A stretch of 64,000 nucleotides of DNA from Pseudomonas sp. KUIN-1 (lineage in GTDB: Bacteria > Pseudomonadota > Gammaproteobacteria > Pseudomonadales > Pseudomonadaceae). The notes under the pieces were generated by a model that was not told the origin of the DNA, ran no database searches, and worked only from the letters and a program-made list of their open reading frames with translations. Location of the stretch: assembly GCF_009176725.1 (NCBI RefSeq), contig NZ_AP020337.1, forward strand, positions 5,444,001-5,508,000, in the 5' to 3' direction. Below are positions 17,332 through 26,797 of this stretch, one piece after another; the first letter of the stretch is position 1, and each line of letters opens with the position of its first letter. Position numbers and translations under genes: made by a program.

Positions 17332-17561
17332 GCGCCGACAGCACTTGCGCTGGTGGCGCGATCAACCAGTGCCTGGATACGCGCGGCAGTGCTGCCATGC
17401 TTCTCTTCCTGCTCCATCAGACTCAGTTGCAAGTTCTCGTTCTCGTCCTTGGCTTTTGCCAGCTCGGCACTGAGCTGTGCATTTGTTTCCTGAAGGGCCT
17501 GGTTCTGCTGCACCAGATCGCCGACAAGTTGTTCCAATTGGCTAAGGGAGGCTTCCAACAT
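17328..17561 (-). CDS. ZapB-like coiled-coil protein (TIGR02449 type)
   Basis: 77 residues, almost wholly a heptad-repeat coiled coil (MLEASLSQLEQLVGDLVQQN onward), rich in Gln, Glu and Leu. Small proteins of this kind are encoded directly upstream of zapA in many gamma-proteobacteria. I choose the ATG at 17561, with GAGAA seven bases upstream, over one eight codons earlier. It probably acts with the ZapA-like product at the division ring; this is inference from co-transcription. Confidence 0.75.
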   Translation of the reverse strand: MLEASLSQLEQLVGDLVQQNQALQETNAQLSAELAKAKDENENLQLSLMEQEEKHGSTAARIQALVDRATSASAVGA

Positions 17562-17972
17562 TTTGATTTCTCGAGCAAATTTCAACGGGCGCGTACGATA
17601 AAGAAAAGTCGCTGCGCATACCAGCGCTCACCGCTCTGTCATCACATCGACACATCGATAACGTAGACGCGTAGGGGGCTTGTGACTCCTTATTCGGTAT
17701 CCGGTTCCTGCTGTTCGTCAGACCGTCTGAAACTGCGACAAATGCGCGCAGGCAATGGGCAGACTGCCATCGTGAAAAAAGCATCCGCCTCGTCTTTTCA
17801 AAGGCTTGCGCCCGATCGGCGAAAGAAATGAAGAAATCGTCACGATTAAGTCACACGCAATACGTGCCTATCGGCTCAAGACTTTAGTCGCACGTCCGAT
17901 AGGCACCCCACTTACGGCTTTATCTCCGTCTCTAAATCGCATGGAACGCGTAAATGACCCTGGAAGCTTTCT
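17562..17972. other. Divergent regulatory region between the ZapB-like and chemoreceptor genes
   Basis: 411 bp with no supported gene. It contains a sigma-28-like promoter and a spaced inverted repeat near 17.86-17.91 kb, entered separately, and must also carry the promoter of the leftward zapB-zapA pair. Open frames across it lack codon structure. Confidence 0.6.
17864..17906. promoter_or_regulatory. Sigma-28 (FliA)-like promoter within an inverted repeat, for the chemoreceptor gene
   Basis: On the plus strand TCAAGACT (17876-17883) and TCCGATAG (17895-17902) are 11 bp apart, the spacing of FliA promoters (consensus TAAAGTTT-N11-GCCGATAA). The site sits 71 bp before the chemoreceptor ATG. 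It is embedded in a perfect 11-bp inverted repeat, GTGCCTATCGG (17864) and CCGATAGGCAC (17896), whose right arm includes the -10 element. Flagellar-class control of a chemoreceptor is expected from family knowledge. Confidence 0.6.
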
Positions 17973-19598
17973 ATGTCCCTGCGAAATATGAACATCGCGC
18001 CTCGAGCGTTTCTTGGATTTGCCATGATCGGCACCCTCATGCTGATTCTGGGCGTCTTTGCACTGTCACAGATGAGCAAGATCCGCAGCGCCACCGAGGT
18101 GCTGGCCGACAGCAACGTGCCCAGCATCAAGAGCCTCGATCGCTTCGCTGAAGTCAGCATTCGTCTGCGGGTGCTGTCCTATCGATTGCTGGTCAATCGC
18201 GATCCGGAAACCCAGCAGAAAACCATCGAGCTGATGGCGATGCGCAACAAGCAGATCACTGACGCTCAGACCGTTTACGAGAAGCTGATCAGTACCCCCG
18301 ACGAGCGCAACCTCTATAGCCAGTACGTGCAGTTGCTGGGCCAGTATCGCCAGCTTGAAGACCGCCTGAAAACGCTGACCCGTGCGAACAACATCGACGA
18401 ATTGCAGGGCTTGCTCAACAACGAAATGGTCAGCAACTCCGACCAGATGAACGTTGTGCTGCGCAAGCTGGTGGATATCAATACGGCGCAGTTGAATGAG
18501 GTCAAGGAGCAGGCCTCCATCGAGTATGACTCGGCATTCAATATGGTGATCGGACTGCTGATCGCCGCCACCCTGCTGACCCTCGTGTTTGCCTGGATGC
18601 TGATCAAGAGCATTACCACACCGATTGCCACCGCACTGCTCGCAGCGGAGACCATCGCGCAAGGCAACCTGACCCGGCCGATCAGTATCGACGGCACCGA
18701 TGAAGCCGGTCGTCTGCTGCTGGCCATGAAAACCATGCAGGACAAGCTGCGCGATACCTTGCAGGGTATTTCCGGCTCGGCCACGCAACTGGCTTCGGCA
18801 GCCGAAGAACTGAATGCCGTCACTGACGAAAGCGCACGCGGGCTGGTGCAGCAGAACGACGAAATAGAACAGGCTGCCACTGCGGTCAACCAGATGACCA
18901 GCGCCGTGGAAGAAGTGGCGCGCAACGCCACCAGCACCTCGCAGGCCTCGCGCAGCGCGGCGACCTCTGCGGGCGATGGCCGCGACCTGGTTCAGGAAAC
19001 CGTCAGCGCCATCGAGCGTATGAGTGGCGACGTGCAAGGCACCGCCGAGCTGATCATCAGCCTGGCCAATGAGTCGCGTGATATCGGCAAGGTGCTCGAC
19101 GTGATTCGCGGCCTGGCCGACCAGACCAACTTGCTGGCATTGAACGCCGCCATCGAAGCAGCGCGGGCCGGTGAAGCCGGACGTGGCTTTGCCGTCGTGG
19201 CCGACGAAGTCCGTGCCCTGGCCCATCGCACCCAGCAATCGACCAGCGAAATCGAACGCATGATCAGCAGCATTCAGACCGGCACGGAACAGGCCGTCAG
19301 CTCGATGCGCAACAGCACCGAACGCGCCGAATCGACGCTGAACATCGCCAAGGGCGCAGGCCAGGCCCTGAACACCATCAACAGCGCCGTGGAAGAGATC
19401 AACGAACGCAACATGGTCATCGCCAGCGCCGCCGAAGAACAGGCACAAGTCGCCCGCGAAGTGGACCGCAACCTGGTCAACATCCGCGACCTGTCGGCAC
19501 AATCCACCAACGGCGCCAACCAGACCAGCGCAGCCAGCACCGAGCTGTCACGCCTGGCAATCGACCTCAACGGCATGGTGGCACGCTTCGCGCTTTGA
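17973..19598 (+). CDS. Methyl-accepting chemotaxis protein
   Basis: 541-residue membrane receptor. It has a short N-terminus, a first membrane helix (about residues 10-33), a periplasmic helical-bundle sensor of about 150 residues of the 4HB type, a second helix (about 190-212, FNMVIGLLIAATLLTLVFAWM), a HAMP domain, and a long cytoplasmic coiled coil. The signalling tip DQTNLLALNAAIEAARAGEA is canonical and contacts CheA/CheW. The ligand is unknown. GGAAG lies upstream of the ATG. The gene stands alone. Confidence 0.95.
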   Translation: MSLRNMNIAPRAFLGFAMIGTLMLILGVFALSQMSKIRSATEVLADSNVPSIKSLDRFAEVSIRLRVLSYRLLVNRDPETQQKTIELMAMRNKQITDAQTVYEKLISTPDERNLYSQYVQLLGQYRQLEDRLKTLTRANNIDELQGLLNNEMVSNSDQMNVVLRKLVDINTAQLNEVKEQASIEYDSAFNMVIGLLIAATLLTLVFAWMLIKSITTPIATALLAAETIAQGNLTRPISIDGTDEAGRLLLAMKTMQDKLRDTLQGISGSATQLASAAEELNAVTDESARGLVQQNDEIEQAATAVNQMTSAVEEVARNATSTSQASRSAATSAGDGRDLVQETVSAIERMSGDVQGTAELIISLANESRDIGKVLDVIRGLADQTNLLALNAAIEAARAGEAGRGFAVVADEVRALAHRTQQSTSEIERMISSIQTGTEQAVSSMRNSTERAESTLNIAKGAGQALNTINSAVEEINERNMVIASAAEEQAQVAREVDRNLVNIRDLSAQSTNGANQTSAASTELSRLAIDLNGMVARFAL

Positions 19599-19651
19599 TG
19601 CTCGAAAACGGGCGTTTTATTTCCGGAAGCTATGTTGTGTGAAAGCCAGTC

Positions 19652-19747
19652 TTCGCGAACAAGTTCGCTCCTACGCCCTTCGGGCAGAAGCAAACCGTGA
19701 TCCCTCAGCTTCTGGCCGCAGGCCGTAGGAGCGAACTTGTTCGCGAA
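19652..19747. repeat. REP doublet (GTAGGAG type) next to the RAYT gene
   Basis: Two REP sequences in inverted orientation: TTCGCGAACAAG...CTCCTAC at 19652-19674 and GTAGGAGCGAAC...CGCGAA at 19725-19747. Each has the GTAG tetranucleotide and an internal GCGAAC-TT-GTTCGC palindrome, as RAYT-mobilised REPs do. The doublet ends 13 bp from the 3' end of the RAYT gene. The same core is found five times over in the array at 63 kb. Confidence 0.85.
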
Positions 19748-19760
19748 AGCTGCCCGTGCC

Positions 19761-20219
19761 TCAAACCCAGATAGCATCCCACAGCGGGTAATCCCCAAGC
19801 TTTTTAACCAAGCCCGCACGTAAAGGATTGGCCACGATATAACGGGCTATCGGCGCAATATCCTCTTCGTCGCGGATTGCTCTGTCGTGGTACCCGGATT
19901 GCCACAAAGCGTGAGGACGGACACACAGTTTTCCAACTGCAATCGAGCTTCGGGCCTTTAATTGTTTCATCAAGCTGGGCAAATCACCGGCCTTGAGTTC
20001 AAAAAGCCAGTGGAGATGGTCAGGCATGACTACCCATGCCATAGACTTGACCAGCCCCTGCTCTTCGCAACGCTTCATTTCTCGTACGAGCAGCCGTCCC
20101 AGCTGCATTTCGGCGAACACAGGTACACGGCCCTTCGTTACTGAAGTGACCATGTAAATCTGACCAACTGCCGAGTATCTGCCTTTGCGCAGGTGTCGTG
20201 TCGTTGCGCAATGAGGCAT
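19761..20219 (-). CDS. REP-associated tyrosine transposase (RAYT)
   Basis: 152-residue Y1 transposase of the IS200-related RAYT family. The HUH-type motif is in VVMPDHLHWLFEL (about residue 70), and the candidate catalytic Tyr is in WQSGYHDRAIRDEED, followed by the characteristic IARYIVANPLRAGLV. Length and motif order are complete, so it may be active. These enzymes cut and move REP sequences. A REP doublet flanks its 3' side. The start ATG has GGAGG upstream, and that site lies in a predicted hairpin. It follows gbdR on the same strand after 126 bp. Confidence 0.9.
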   Translation of the reverse strand: MPHCATTRHLRKGRYSAVGQIYMVTSVTKGRVPVFAEMQLGRLLVREMKRCEEQGLVKSMAWVVMPDHLHWLFELKAGDLPSLMKQLKARSSIAVGKLCVRPHALWQSGYHDRAIRDEEDIAPIARYIVANPLRAGLVKKLGDYPLWDAIWV

Positions 20220-20221
20220 TC

Positions 20222-20274
20222 CATCGCCCTCCAGAACCGGTTCAACGTTGAACCTTAGCGTCTGTAGGGCGATG
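20222..20274 (-). promoter_or_regulatory. Nested hairpin covering the RAYT ribosome-binding site
   Basis: Read on the minus strand, CATCGCCCT (20274-20266) is complementary to AGGGCGATG (20230-20222), which contains part of the GGAGG Shine-Dalgarno and ends two bases before the start codon. Between the arms is a perfect 16-bp palindrome, GGTTCAACGTTGAACC. A transcript begun upstream could fold so that the RBS is paired, as known for IS200 transposase mRNA. Confidence 0.5.
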
Positions 20275-20345
20275 AGCAGAGCGAATGTTTTACAGCCTGT
20301 GAGAGATGCTTTCTCGTCGTGAGCATTTGCAAACCGGACGTTTTG

Positions 20346-21449
20346 TTACAGCCTCACACTCGCAAACGTCGACTCATTACGCGCCTGACTCAGGGCCGAC
20401 ATCGGCCCGGACAGCGGGGCGAGTACCAGGGCCTGCGGGATCGGCATCATCGCGACCTGCTGTGCGGTGTTGGACCCTACGCGCTCGTCACGTGGCGGGA
20501 TGCCGAAGTATTCGCGGTAGCATTTGGAGAAGTGTGGTGTGGACACGAAGCCGCACACTGACGCCACTTCGATGATCGACATCGGGGTCTGCTTGAGCAG
20601 TTGCCGGGCGCGAATCAGGCGCAGTTTCAGGTAGTAGCGCGATGGCGAACAATGCAAATACTTCTGGAACAGCCGCTCCAGCTGCCTGCGCGAAACGGCG
20701 ACATACACAGCCAGCTCGTCAAGGTCGATCGGCTCTTCAAGATTGGCTTCCATCAGCGCCACGATTTCCTGCAGCTTCGGCTGATTGGTACCGAGCATAT
20801 GCTTGAGCGGCACGCGCTGGTGGTCCTGTTCGTTGCGAATGCGCTCGTAGACGAACATTTCGGAAATGGCTGCCGACAACTCGCGCCCATGATCACGACT
20901 GATCAGGTGCAGCATCATATCCAAAGGTGCGGTGCCACCCGAACTGGTGAAACGGTTGCGGTCCAGCGTGAACAGCCGGGTGCTCATCGACACGCGCGGA
21001 AAGGCTTCCTGCATCGACGCCAGACATTCCCAATGCACGCTGCACTCGAAACCATCCAGCAAACCCGCGCACGCCAGCGCCCAGCTGCCGGTGCACACAG
21101 CGCCCAGACGGCGCGACTGACGTGCCTGGCCCTGTAGCCAGCTGACGTGTTCACGCGTGACGGAGCGCTGAATACCGACACCGCCGCAGACGATGACCGT
21201 GTCGAGCAAAGGAGCCTTGTGCATCGCCGCATCCGGCGTGATCTGCAGACCATCGCTGGCCCAGACCTGGCCGCCGTCGACACTCAGCGTGGTCCAGCGA
21301 TACAGCTCGCGGCCCGATAACTGATTGGCCATGCGAAGGGGTTCTACCGCCGATGCGAGGGAGATCAGGGTGAAGTTATCCAGCAGCAGAAAGCCGATGG
21401 ACTGAGGCGCGCGGTTCTGGGGTTGAGTCCCTTGATTGAACGATGTCAT
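20346..21449 (-). CDS. gbdR: GbdR, AraC-family activator of glycine betaine/dimethylglycine catabolism
   Basis: 367 residues: an N-terminal GATase1/DJ-1-like domain (SIGFLLLDNFTLISLASAVE to about residue 190) and a C-terminal AraC pair of helix-turn-helices (VAVSRRQLERLFQKYLHCSP and IIEVASVCGFVSTPHFSKCY). This is the GlxA/GbdR subgroup; the location upstream of cbcXWV and the sox cluster supports GbdR. The ATG at 21449 has AGGAG eight bases before it; the reading frame extends further but without conservation. It activates catabolic genes when betaine or dimethylglycine is present. Transcribed divergently from cbcX. Confidence 0.9.
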   Translation of the reverse strand: MTSFNQGTQPQNRAPQSIGFLLLDNFTLISLASAVEPLRMANQLSGRELYRWTTLSVDGGQVWASDGLQITPDAAMHKAPLLDTVIVCGGVGIQRSVTREHVSWLQGQARQSRRLGAVCTGSWALACAGLLDGFECSVHWECLASMQEAFPRVSMSTRLFTLDRNRFTSSGGTAPLDMMLHLISRDHGRELSAAISEMFVYERIRNEQDHQRVPLKHMLGTNQPKLQEIVALMEANLEEPIDLDELAVYVAVSRRQLERLFQKYLHCSPSRYYLKLRLIRARQLLKQTPMSIIEVASVCGFVSTPHFSKCYREYFGIPPRDERVGSNTAQQVAMMPIPQALVLAPLSGPMSALSQARNESTFASVRL

Positions 21450-22232
21450 CACACTATCTCCTCTCATATGGCAATGGTTGGCCCCAGGACAGGCTCTTCT
21501 TGTAGCCCTCGTTATTGCAGGGCTTGGTAATGACATCGCAAATCCCATGCCGGAATTTGATCGCTCATTCAAGAACACCTGAAAACGACGTCGCGAAGCG
21601 TCTACCCGGCTGCGACCCTCATACCTGTTTGCGACGGCGAGGCCGCCGCACGCGGAGTTCGATGAGCAGTTCGGTAGCACTTCAGGGAAACGATCGAGGG
21701 GCGTTCACACGCCGAGTGCTACTCAAGGCACATCCCGAGGCAGCCGTGCCGAGGGCAGGCGTTCGCGCTAAAAAGTGGCGGCCTGCAGGGCGCGTGATCG
21801 AAAAGCGCGCAGCCGCAAAAAAAGGGCACGCGACCTGGCATGACCACTGGCGGATCCGCCCCGATAATGAACTTGTCGGCGTTACTCCCCTCCAAAGCAC
21901 CGCGTTCGCGCAGGCACCGACCTGCCAACCGACCGCTGCCGACCTGCGCAGCAACCGTGTAACGTACTGGCCGTTTTTTCGCAGTTCCGACACTGCAACC
22001 GGGCGTGCGTACGATGCAACGAATCTGTAAGCGACCTTGCGCGCACTGGATACGACGCCTCCTGCACTGGATACGACGCCCCCTGTAGGCGTTTGATTTT
22101 CCCTGTTACATGATCGGTTCCGACTCGATCGCCCGGCGCAGTGATGGAGCTTCGCGAAAAGCCTCGCCAACCCATAAGCCGCGTCAGCGTTCACCTGCTG
22201 ATGACCAGAAGAAACTCACAGGAGTCCACCCC
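21450..22232. other. Long gbdR/cbcX divergent regulatory region
   Basis: 783 bp with no credible gene; the open frames in it are rich in Arg, Ser and Ala and have no ribosome-binding sites. It holds a perfect 12-bp palindrome, GGCGGATCCGCC (21849-21860), and a 21-bp tandem duplication near cbcX (separate entry). The length suggests complex regulation of choline uptake. Confidence 0.5.
22043..22084. promoter_or_regulatory. 21-bp tandem repeat upstream of cbcX, candidate GbdR site
   Basis: Two head-to-tail copies, each beginning GCACTGGATACGACGCC, differ at one base and repeat every 21 bp, which is two helical turns. They end about 150 bp before the cbcX start. Direct repeats at two-turn spacing suit an AraC-type activator. 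The complement carries GGCGTC, also found upstream of glyA and pchP. Confidence 0.4.
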
Positions 22233-23180
22233 ATGAAAGGTTCCAAATCGTTGCTGTTGGCCGCTACGCTCTGTATGCCGGTGCTAGCCCAGGCAGCCGA
22301 GCCAGAGGCCTGTCATACGGTCAACTTCTCCGATGTCGGCTGGACTGACATTACCGTCACTACTGCGGTAACCAGCGCCGTACTCGAGTCACTGGGTTAC
22401 AAGACCAAAACCACCATGATTTCCGTACCGGTGACCTACAAGTCGCTGGCCGACGGCAAGAACATGGACGTGTTCCTCGGCAACTGGATGCCGACCATGG
22501 AAAACGACATCAAGCCCTATCGCGAAGCAGGGACCGTCGAAACCGTGCGTGCCAACCTGGAGAACGCCAAGTACACCCTGGCGGTCCCGGAAGCGCTTTA
22601 CGACAAAGGCCTGCATGACTTCGCCGACATCGCCAAATTCAAGAAGGAACTGGGCGGCAAGATCTACGGTATCGAGCCTGGCAACGACGGTAATCGCCTG
22701 ATCCAGAGCATGATCGACAAGAACGCCTTCGGCCTCAAGGACGCAGGCTTCAAGGTCGTTGAATCCAGCGAAGCCGCAATGCTTTCGCAGGTCGACCGCG
22801 CCGTGAAACGCAAAAACGATGTGGTGTTCCTCGGTTGGGAACCGCATCCGATGAACACCCGCTTCAAGATGAAATATCTGACTGGCGGCGATGACTTCTT
22901 CGGCCCCAACTACGGCCAGGCGACCATCTACACCAACACCCGCAAAGGCTACAGTCAGGAGTGCAGCAACGTAGGTCAGTTGCTCAAGAACCTGTCCTTC
23001 ACGCTGAACATGGAAAGCACCCTGATGGGCAACGTGCTGGACGACAAGATGAAGCCTGATGCCGCCGCCAAGGCGTGGATCAAGAAAAACCCTCAAGTAC
23101 TCGACACCTGGCTCGCAGGCGTAAACACCGTCGATGGCAAGCCAGGCCTGGAGGCAGCCAAAGCCAAGTTGACCCAGTAA
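22233..23180 (+). CDS. cbcX: Choline/betaine/carnitine ABC transporter substrate-binding protein CbcX
   Basis: 315 residues, OpuAC/ProX-like. A signal peptide (KSLLLAATLCMPVLAQA) precedes a mature domain with VNFSDVGWTDITVTTAV, NMDVFLGNWMPTM, VFLGWEPHPMN and the Trp-rich and aromatic contacts typical of quaternary-amine binding. The ATG at 22233 has CAGGAG upstream; the open frame from 22110 is not conserved. First gene of the cbcXWV operon. In Pseudomonas CbcX works as the binding protein for choline, while other binding proteins share CbcWV for betaine and carnitine. Confidence 0.93.
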   Translation: MKGSKSLLLAATLCMPVLAQAAEPEACHTVNFSDVGWTDITVTTAVTSAVLESLGYKTKTTMISVPVTYKSLADGKNMDVFLGNWMPTMENDIKPYREAGTVETVRANLENAKYTLAVPEALYDKGLHDFADIAKFKKELGGKIYGIEPGNDGNRLIQSMIDKNAFGLKDAGFKVVESSEAAMLSQVDRAVKRKNDVVFLGWEPHPMNTRFKMKYLTGGDDFFGPNYGQATIYTNTRKGYSQECSNVGQLLKNLSFTLNMESTLMGNVLDDKMKPDAAAKAWIKKNPQVLDTWLAGVNTVDGKPGLEAAKAKLTQ

Positions 23181-23247
23181 GCCGACAGCAGGCGGGACTG
23201 ACCCGCCTGCTGCCCTCTTCACCTTCCGCAAGCGGACACCCGAAATC

Positions 23248-24089
23248 ATGCTGACTGACCATAAAATCCCTCTGGGCGAGTACATCGCCGCATTTGTCGA
23301 TTGGTTGACGGCCAACGGCGCCGATTACTTCGACGCGATAGCCTCGACACTGGAAATGATGATCCACGGGTTCACTTTCGCGCTGACCTGGTTCAATCCA
23401 TTCGTACTGATCGGCCTTATCGCCGCCCTCGCGCACTTCATCCAGCGCAAGTGGGGCCTGACGGTTTTCGTCATCCTTTCGTTTCTACTGATCCTCAACC
23501 TGCACTATTGGCAGGAGACCATGGAAACCCTGGCGCAGGTGCTCTTCGCCACGCTGGTCTGTGTCGTCATCGGCGTGCCGCTGGGCATCATTGCCGCGCA
23601 CAAGCCGCTGTTCTACACCATCATCCGGCCGTTACTCGACCTGATGCAGACCGTGCCCACCTTCGTCTATCTGATTCCGACGCTCACGCTGTTCGGTCTG
23701 GGCGTGGTACCCGGCCTGATCTCGACGGTGGTTTTCGCCATTGCCGCGCCGATTCGCCTGACCTACCTGGGTATCCGCGATGTGCCTCAGGAGTTGCTGG
23801 ATGCCGGCAAGGCCTTCGGCTCGTCACGCCGCCAGTTGCTGACACGCATTGAACTGCCCTACGCGATGCCCAGCATTGCAGCCGGCATTACCCAGTGCAT
23901 CATGCTGTCGTTGTCGATGGTGGTTATCGCCGCCCTGGTCGGCGCCGACGGCCTCGGCAAACCGGTAGTCAACGCGCTGAACACAGCCGACATCGCGCTC
24001 GGTTTCGAAGCCGGTCTGGCAATCGTATTGCTGGCCATCATGCTCGACCGCATCTGCAAACAACCCGAAGCCAAGGTAGGGTCCGACGC

Positions 24090-24093
<4 letters not shown>
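23248..24093 (+). CDS. cbcW: Choline/betaine/carnitine ABC transporter permease CbcW
   Basis: 281-residue membrane protein of the OpuAB/ProW class with about six to seven hydrophobic helices and the coupling loop VPQELLDAGKAFGSSRRQLL. The motif PTFVYLIPTLTLFGLGVVPG is characteristic. Its stop overlaps the cbcV start (ATGA). It forms the homodimeric channel for quaternary amines delivered by CbcX and other binding proteins. Confidence 0.93.
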
Positions 24094-25268
<1,175 letters not shown>

Positions 25269-25285
25269 CAAGGCCTGCAACCGAC

Positions 25286-25336
25286 AAGCCCGCTCCACCG
25301 CGCTGGACTCATCCAGCCGGGAGCGGGCTTTTTTTC
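25286..25336 (+). terminator. Rho-independent terminator of cbcXWV
   Basis: AAGCCCGCTCC (25286-25296) pairs with GGAGCGGGCTT (25320-25330), 11 bp, and is followed by a run of T. It separates cbcXWV from the glyA-sox operon, so both need their own GbdR-dependent promoters. Confidence 0.9.
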
Positions 25337-25416
25337 GTCCACAGCCTTCACCCGGGTAACTCCCCTGCCGCTATTTCTGCTCCCTCAGCCGCCATGTCGT
25401 AAACGCACCTTTGTGT

Positions 25417-25439
25417 GGCGTCCATAGGCATTTGGCGTC
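25417..25439. promoter_or_regulatory. Direct GGCGTC repeats upstream of glyA, candidate GbdR site
   Basis: TGGCGTC occurs twice with a 17-bp period (25416 and 25433), about 90-110 bp before the glyA start. The hexamer also occurs upstream of cbcX (complement, twice) and pchP (once). Sharing among three expected GbdR targets is the only support. Confidence 0.35.
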
Positions 25440-25526
25440 TTCGGTCCGGCCCTACCATCGCTCTCAGAGGGCTCTGTTCCGCCCGAACGACAAGTCAGGC
25501 GCCGCGCCGCCGCTGGGAGATCCGCG

Positions 25527-26780
25527 ATGTTCAGCAAGCAAGACCAGATCCAGGGTTATGACGATGCACTGTTGTCGGCGATGAACGCCGAGGAGCAGCG
25601 TCAGGAAGACCATATCGAGCTGATCGCCTCGGAGAACTACACCAGCAAACGCGTGATGCAGGCGCAGGGCAGCGGCCTGACCAACAAGTACGCAGAGGGC
25701 TATCCCGGCAAGCGTTACTACGGCGGTTGCGAGCACGTCGACAAGGTCGAGCAACTGGCCATCGAACGCGCCAGACAGCTGTTTGGTGCCGACTATGCCA
25801 ACGTTCAGCCGCATTCCGGAAGTCAGGCCAACGCAGCGGTCTATCTGGCGCTGCTCCAGGCCGGCGATACCGTGCTGGGCATGAGCCTGGCGCACGGCGG
25901 TCACCTGACTCACGGCGCCAAGGTCAGCTTCTCGGGCAAACTCTATAACGCCGTGCAGTACGGCATCGACACCGCGACCGGGCTGATCGATTACGACGAA
26001 GTCGAGCGCATCGCCGTCGAGTGCCAGCCGAAAATGATCATCGCCGGGTTTTCAGCCTACTCCAAGACCCTGGACTTCCCGCGCTTCCGCGCAATCGCCG
26101 ACAAGGTGGGCGCCTACCTGTTCGTCGACATGGCGCACGTCGCCGGTCTGGTTGCCGCCGGTCTTTACCCGAATCCGCTGCCTTACGCAGACGTGGTCAC
26201 CACCACGACCCACAAGACCCTGCGCGGCCCACGCGGCGGCCTGATTCTGGCCAGGGCCAACGAAGAGCTGGAAAAGAAATTCAATTCCGCCGTCTTCCCC
26301 GGTGGTCAGGGCGGCCCGCTGATGCACGTCATCGCCGCCAAGGCCGTGTGTTTCAAGGAAGCCATGGAGCCCGCCTTCAAGGCCTATCAACAGCAGGTCA
26401 TCGACAACGCGCAAGCGATGGCGCAGGTGTTCATCGAACGGGGCTTCGACGTGGTCTCCGGCGGCACCGACAACCATCTGTTTCTGGTCAGCCTGATCCG
26501 TCAGGGCCTGACCGGCAAGGACGCCGACGCCGCGCTGGGCCGTGCGCACATCACCGTCAACAAGAACTCGGTGCCCAACGACCCGCAGTCGCCGTTCGTG
26601 ACGTCCGGCCTGCGCATCGGCACACCGGCCGTTACCACCCGCGGCGTCAAGGTGACCCAGTGCGTCGAGCTGGCCGGCTGGATCTGCGACATCCTCGACA
26701 ACCTCGGTGATGCCGATGTCGAGGCCGACGTCGCCAGCCAGGTCGCCGCCCTGTGCGCCGATTTTCCGGTTTATCGCTGA
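25527..26780 (+). CDS. glyA: Serine hydroxymethyltransferase (sarcosine-operon copy)
   Basis: 417 residues, complete SHMT. It converts glycine and methylene-THF to serine. IELIASENYTS, NKYAEGYPGKRYYGGCEHVD, the PLP-lysine motif TTTTHKTLRGPRGG and the C-terminal VTSGLRIGTPAVTTRG are all present. GGGAG lies upstream of the ATG. It heads the sox operon, 17 bp before soxB, so this copy is dedicated to the glycine and C1 unit produced from sarcosine; a housekeeping copy is expected elsewhere. Confidence 0.95.
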   Translation: MFSKQDQIQGYDDALLSAMNAEEQRQEDHIELIASENYTSKRVMQAQGSGLTNKYAEGYPGKRYYGGCEHVDKVEQLAIERARQLFGADYANVQPHSGSQANAAVYLALLQAGDTVLGMSLAHGGHLTHGAKVSFSGKLYNAVQYGIDTATGLIDYDEVERIAVECQPKMIIAGFSAYSKTLDFPRFRAIADKVGAYLFVDMAHVAGLVAAGLYPNPLPYADVVTTTTHKTLRGPRGGLILARANEELEKKFNSAVFPGGQGGPLMHVIAAKAVCFKEAMEPAFKAYQQQVIDNAQAMAQVFIERGFDVVSGGTDNHLFLVSLIRQGLTGKDADAALGRAHITVNKNSVPNDPQSPFVTSGLRIGTPAVTTRGVKVTQCVELAGWICDILDNLGDADVEADVASQVAALCADFPVYR

Positions 26781-26797
26781 GTCAGGAGTAGCCTCAC

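Noticed and set aside
21515..22194. Possible genes in the gbdR-cbcX spacer (171 codons plus strand, 170 codons minus strand)
   Set aside because: Composition is Arg/Ser/Ala-rich and low in conserved blocks; no ribosome-binding site; the frames overlap each other on opposite strands.
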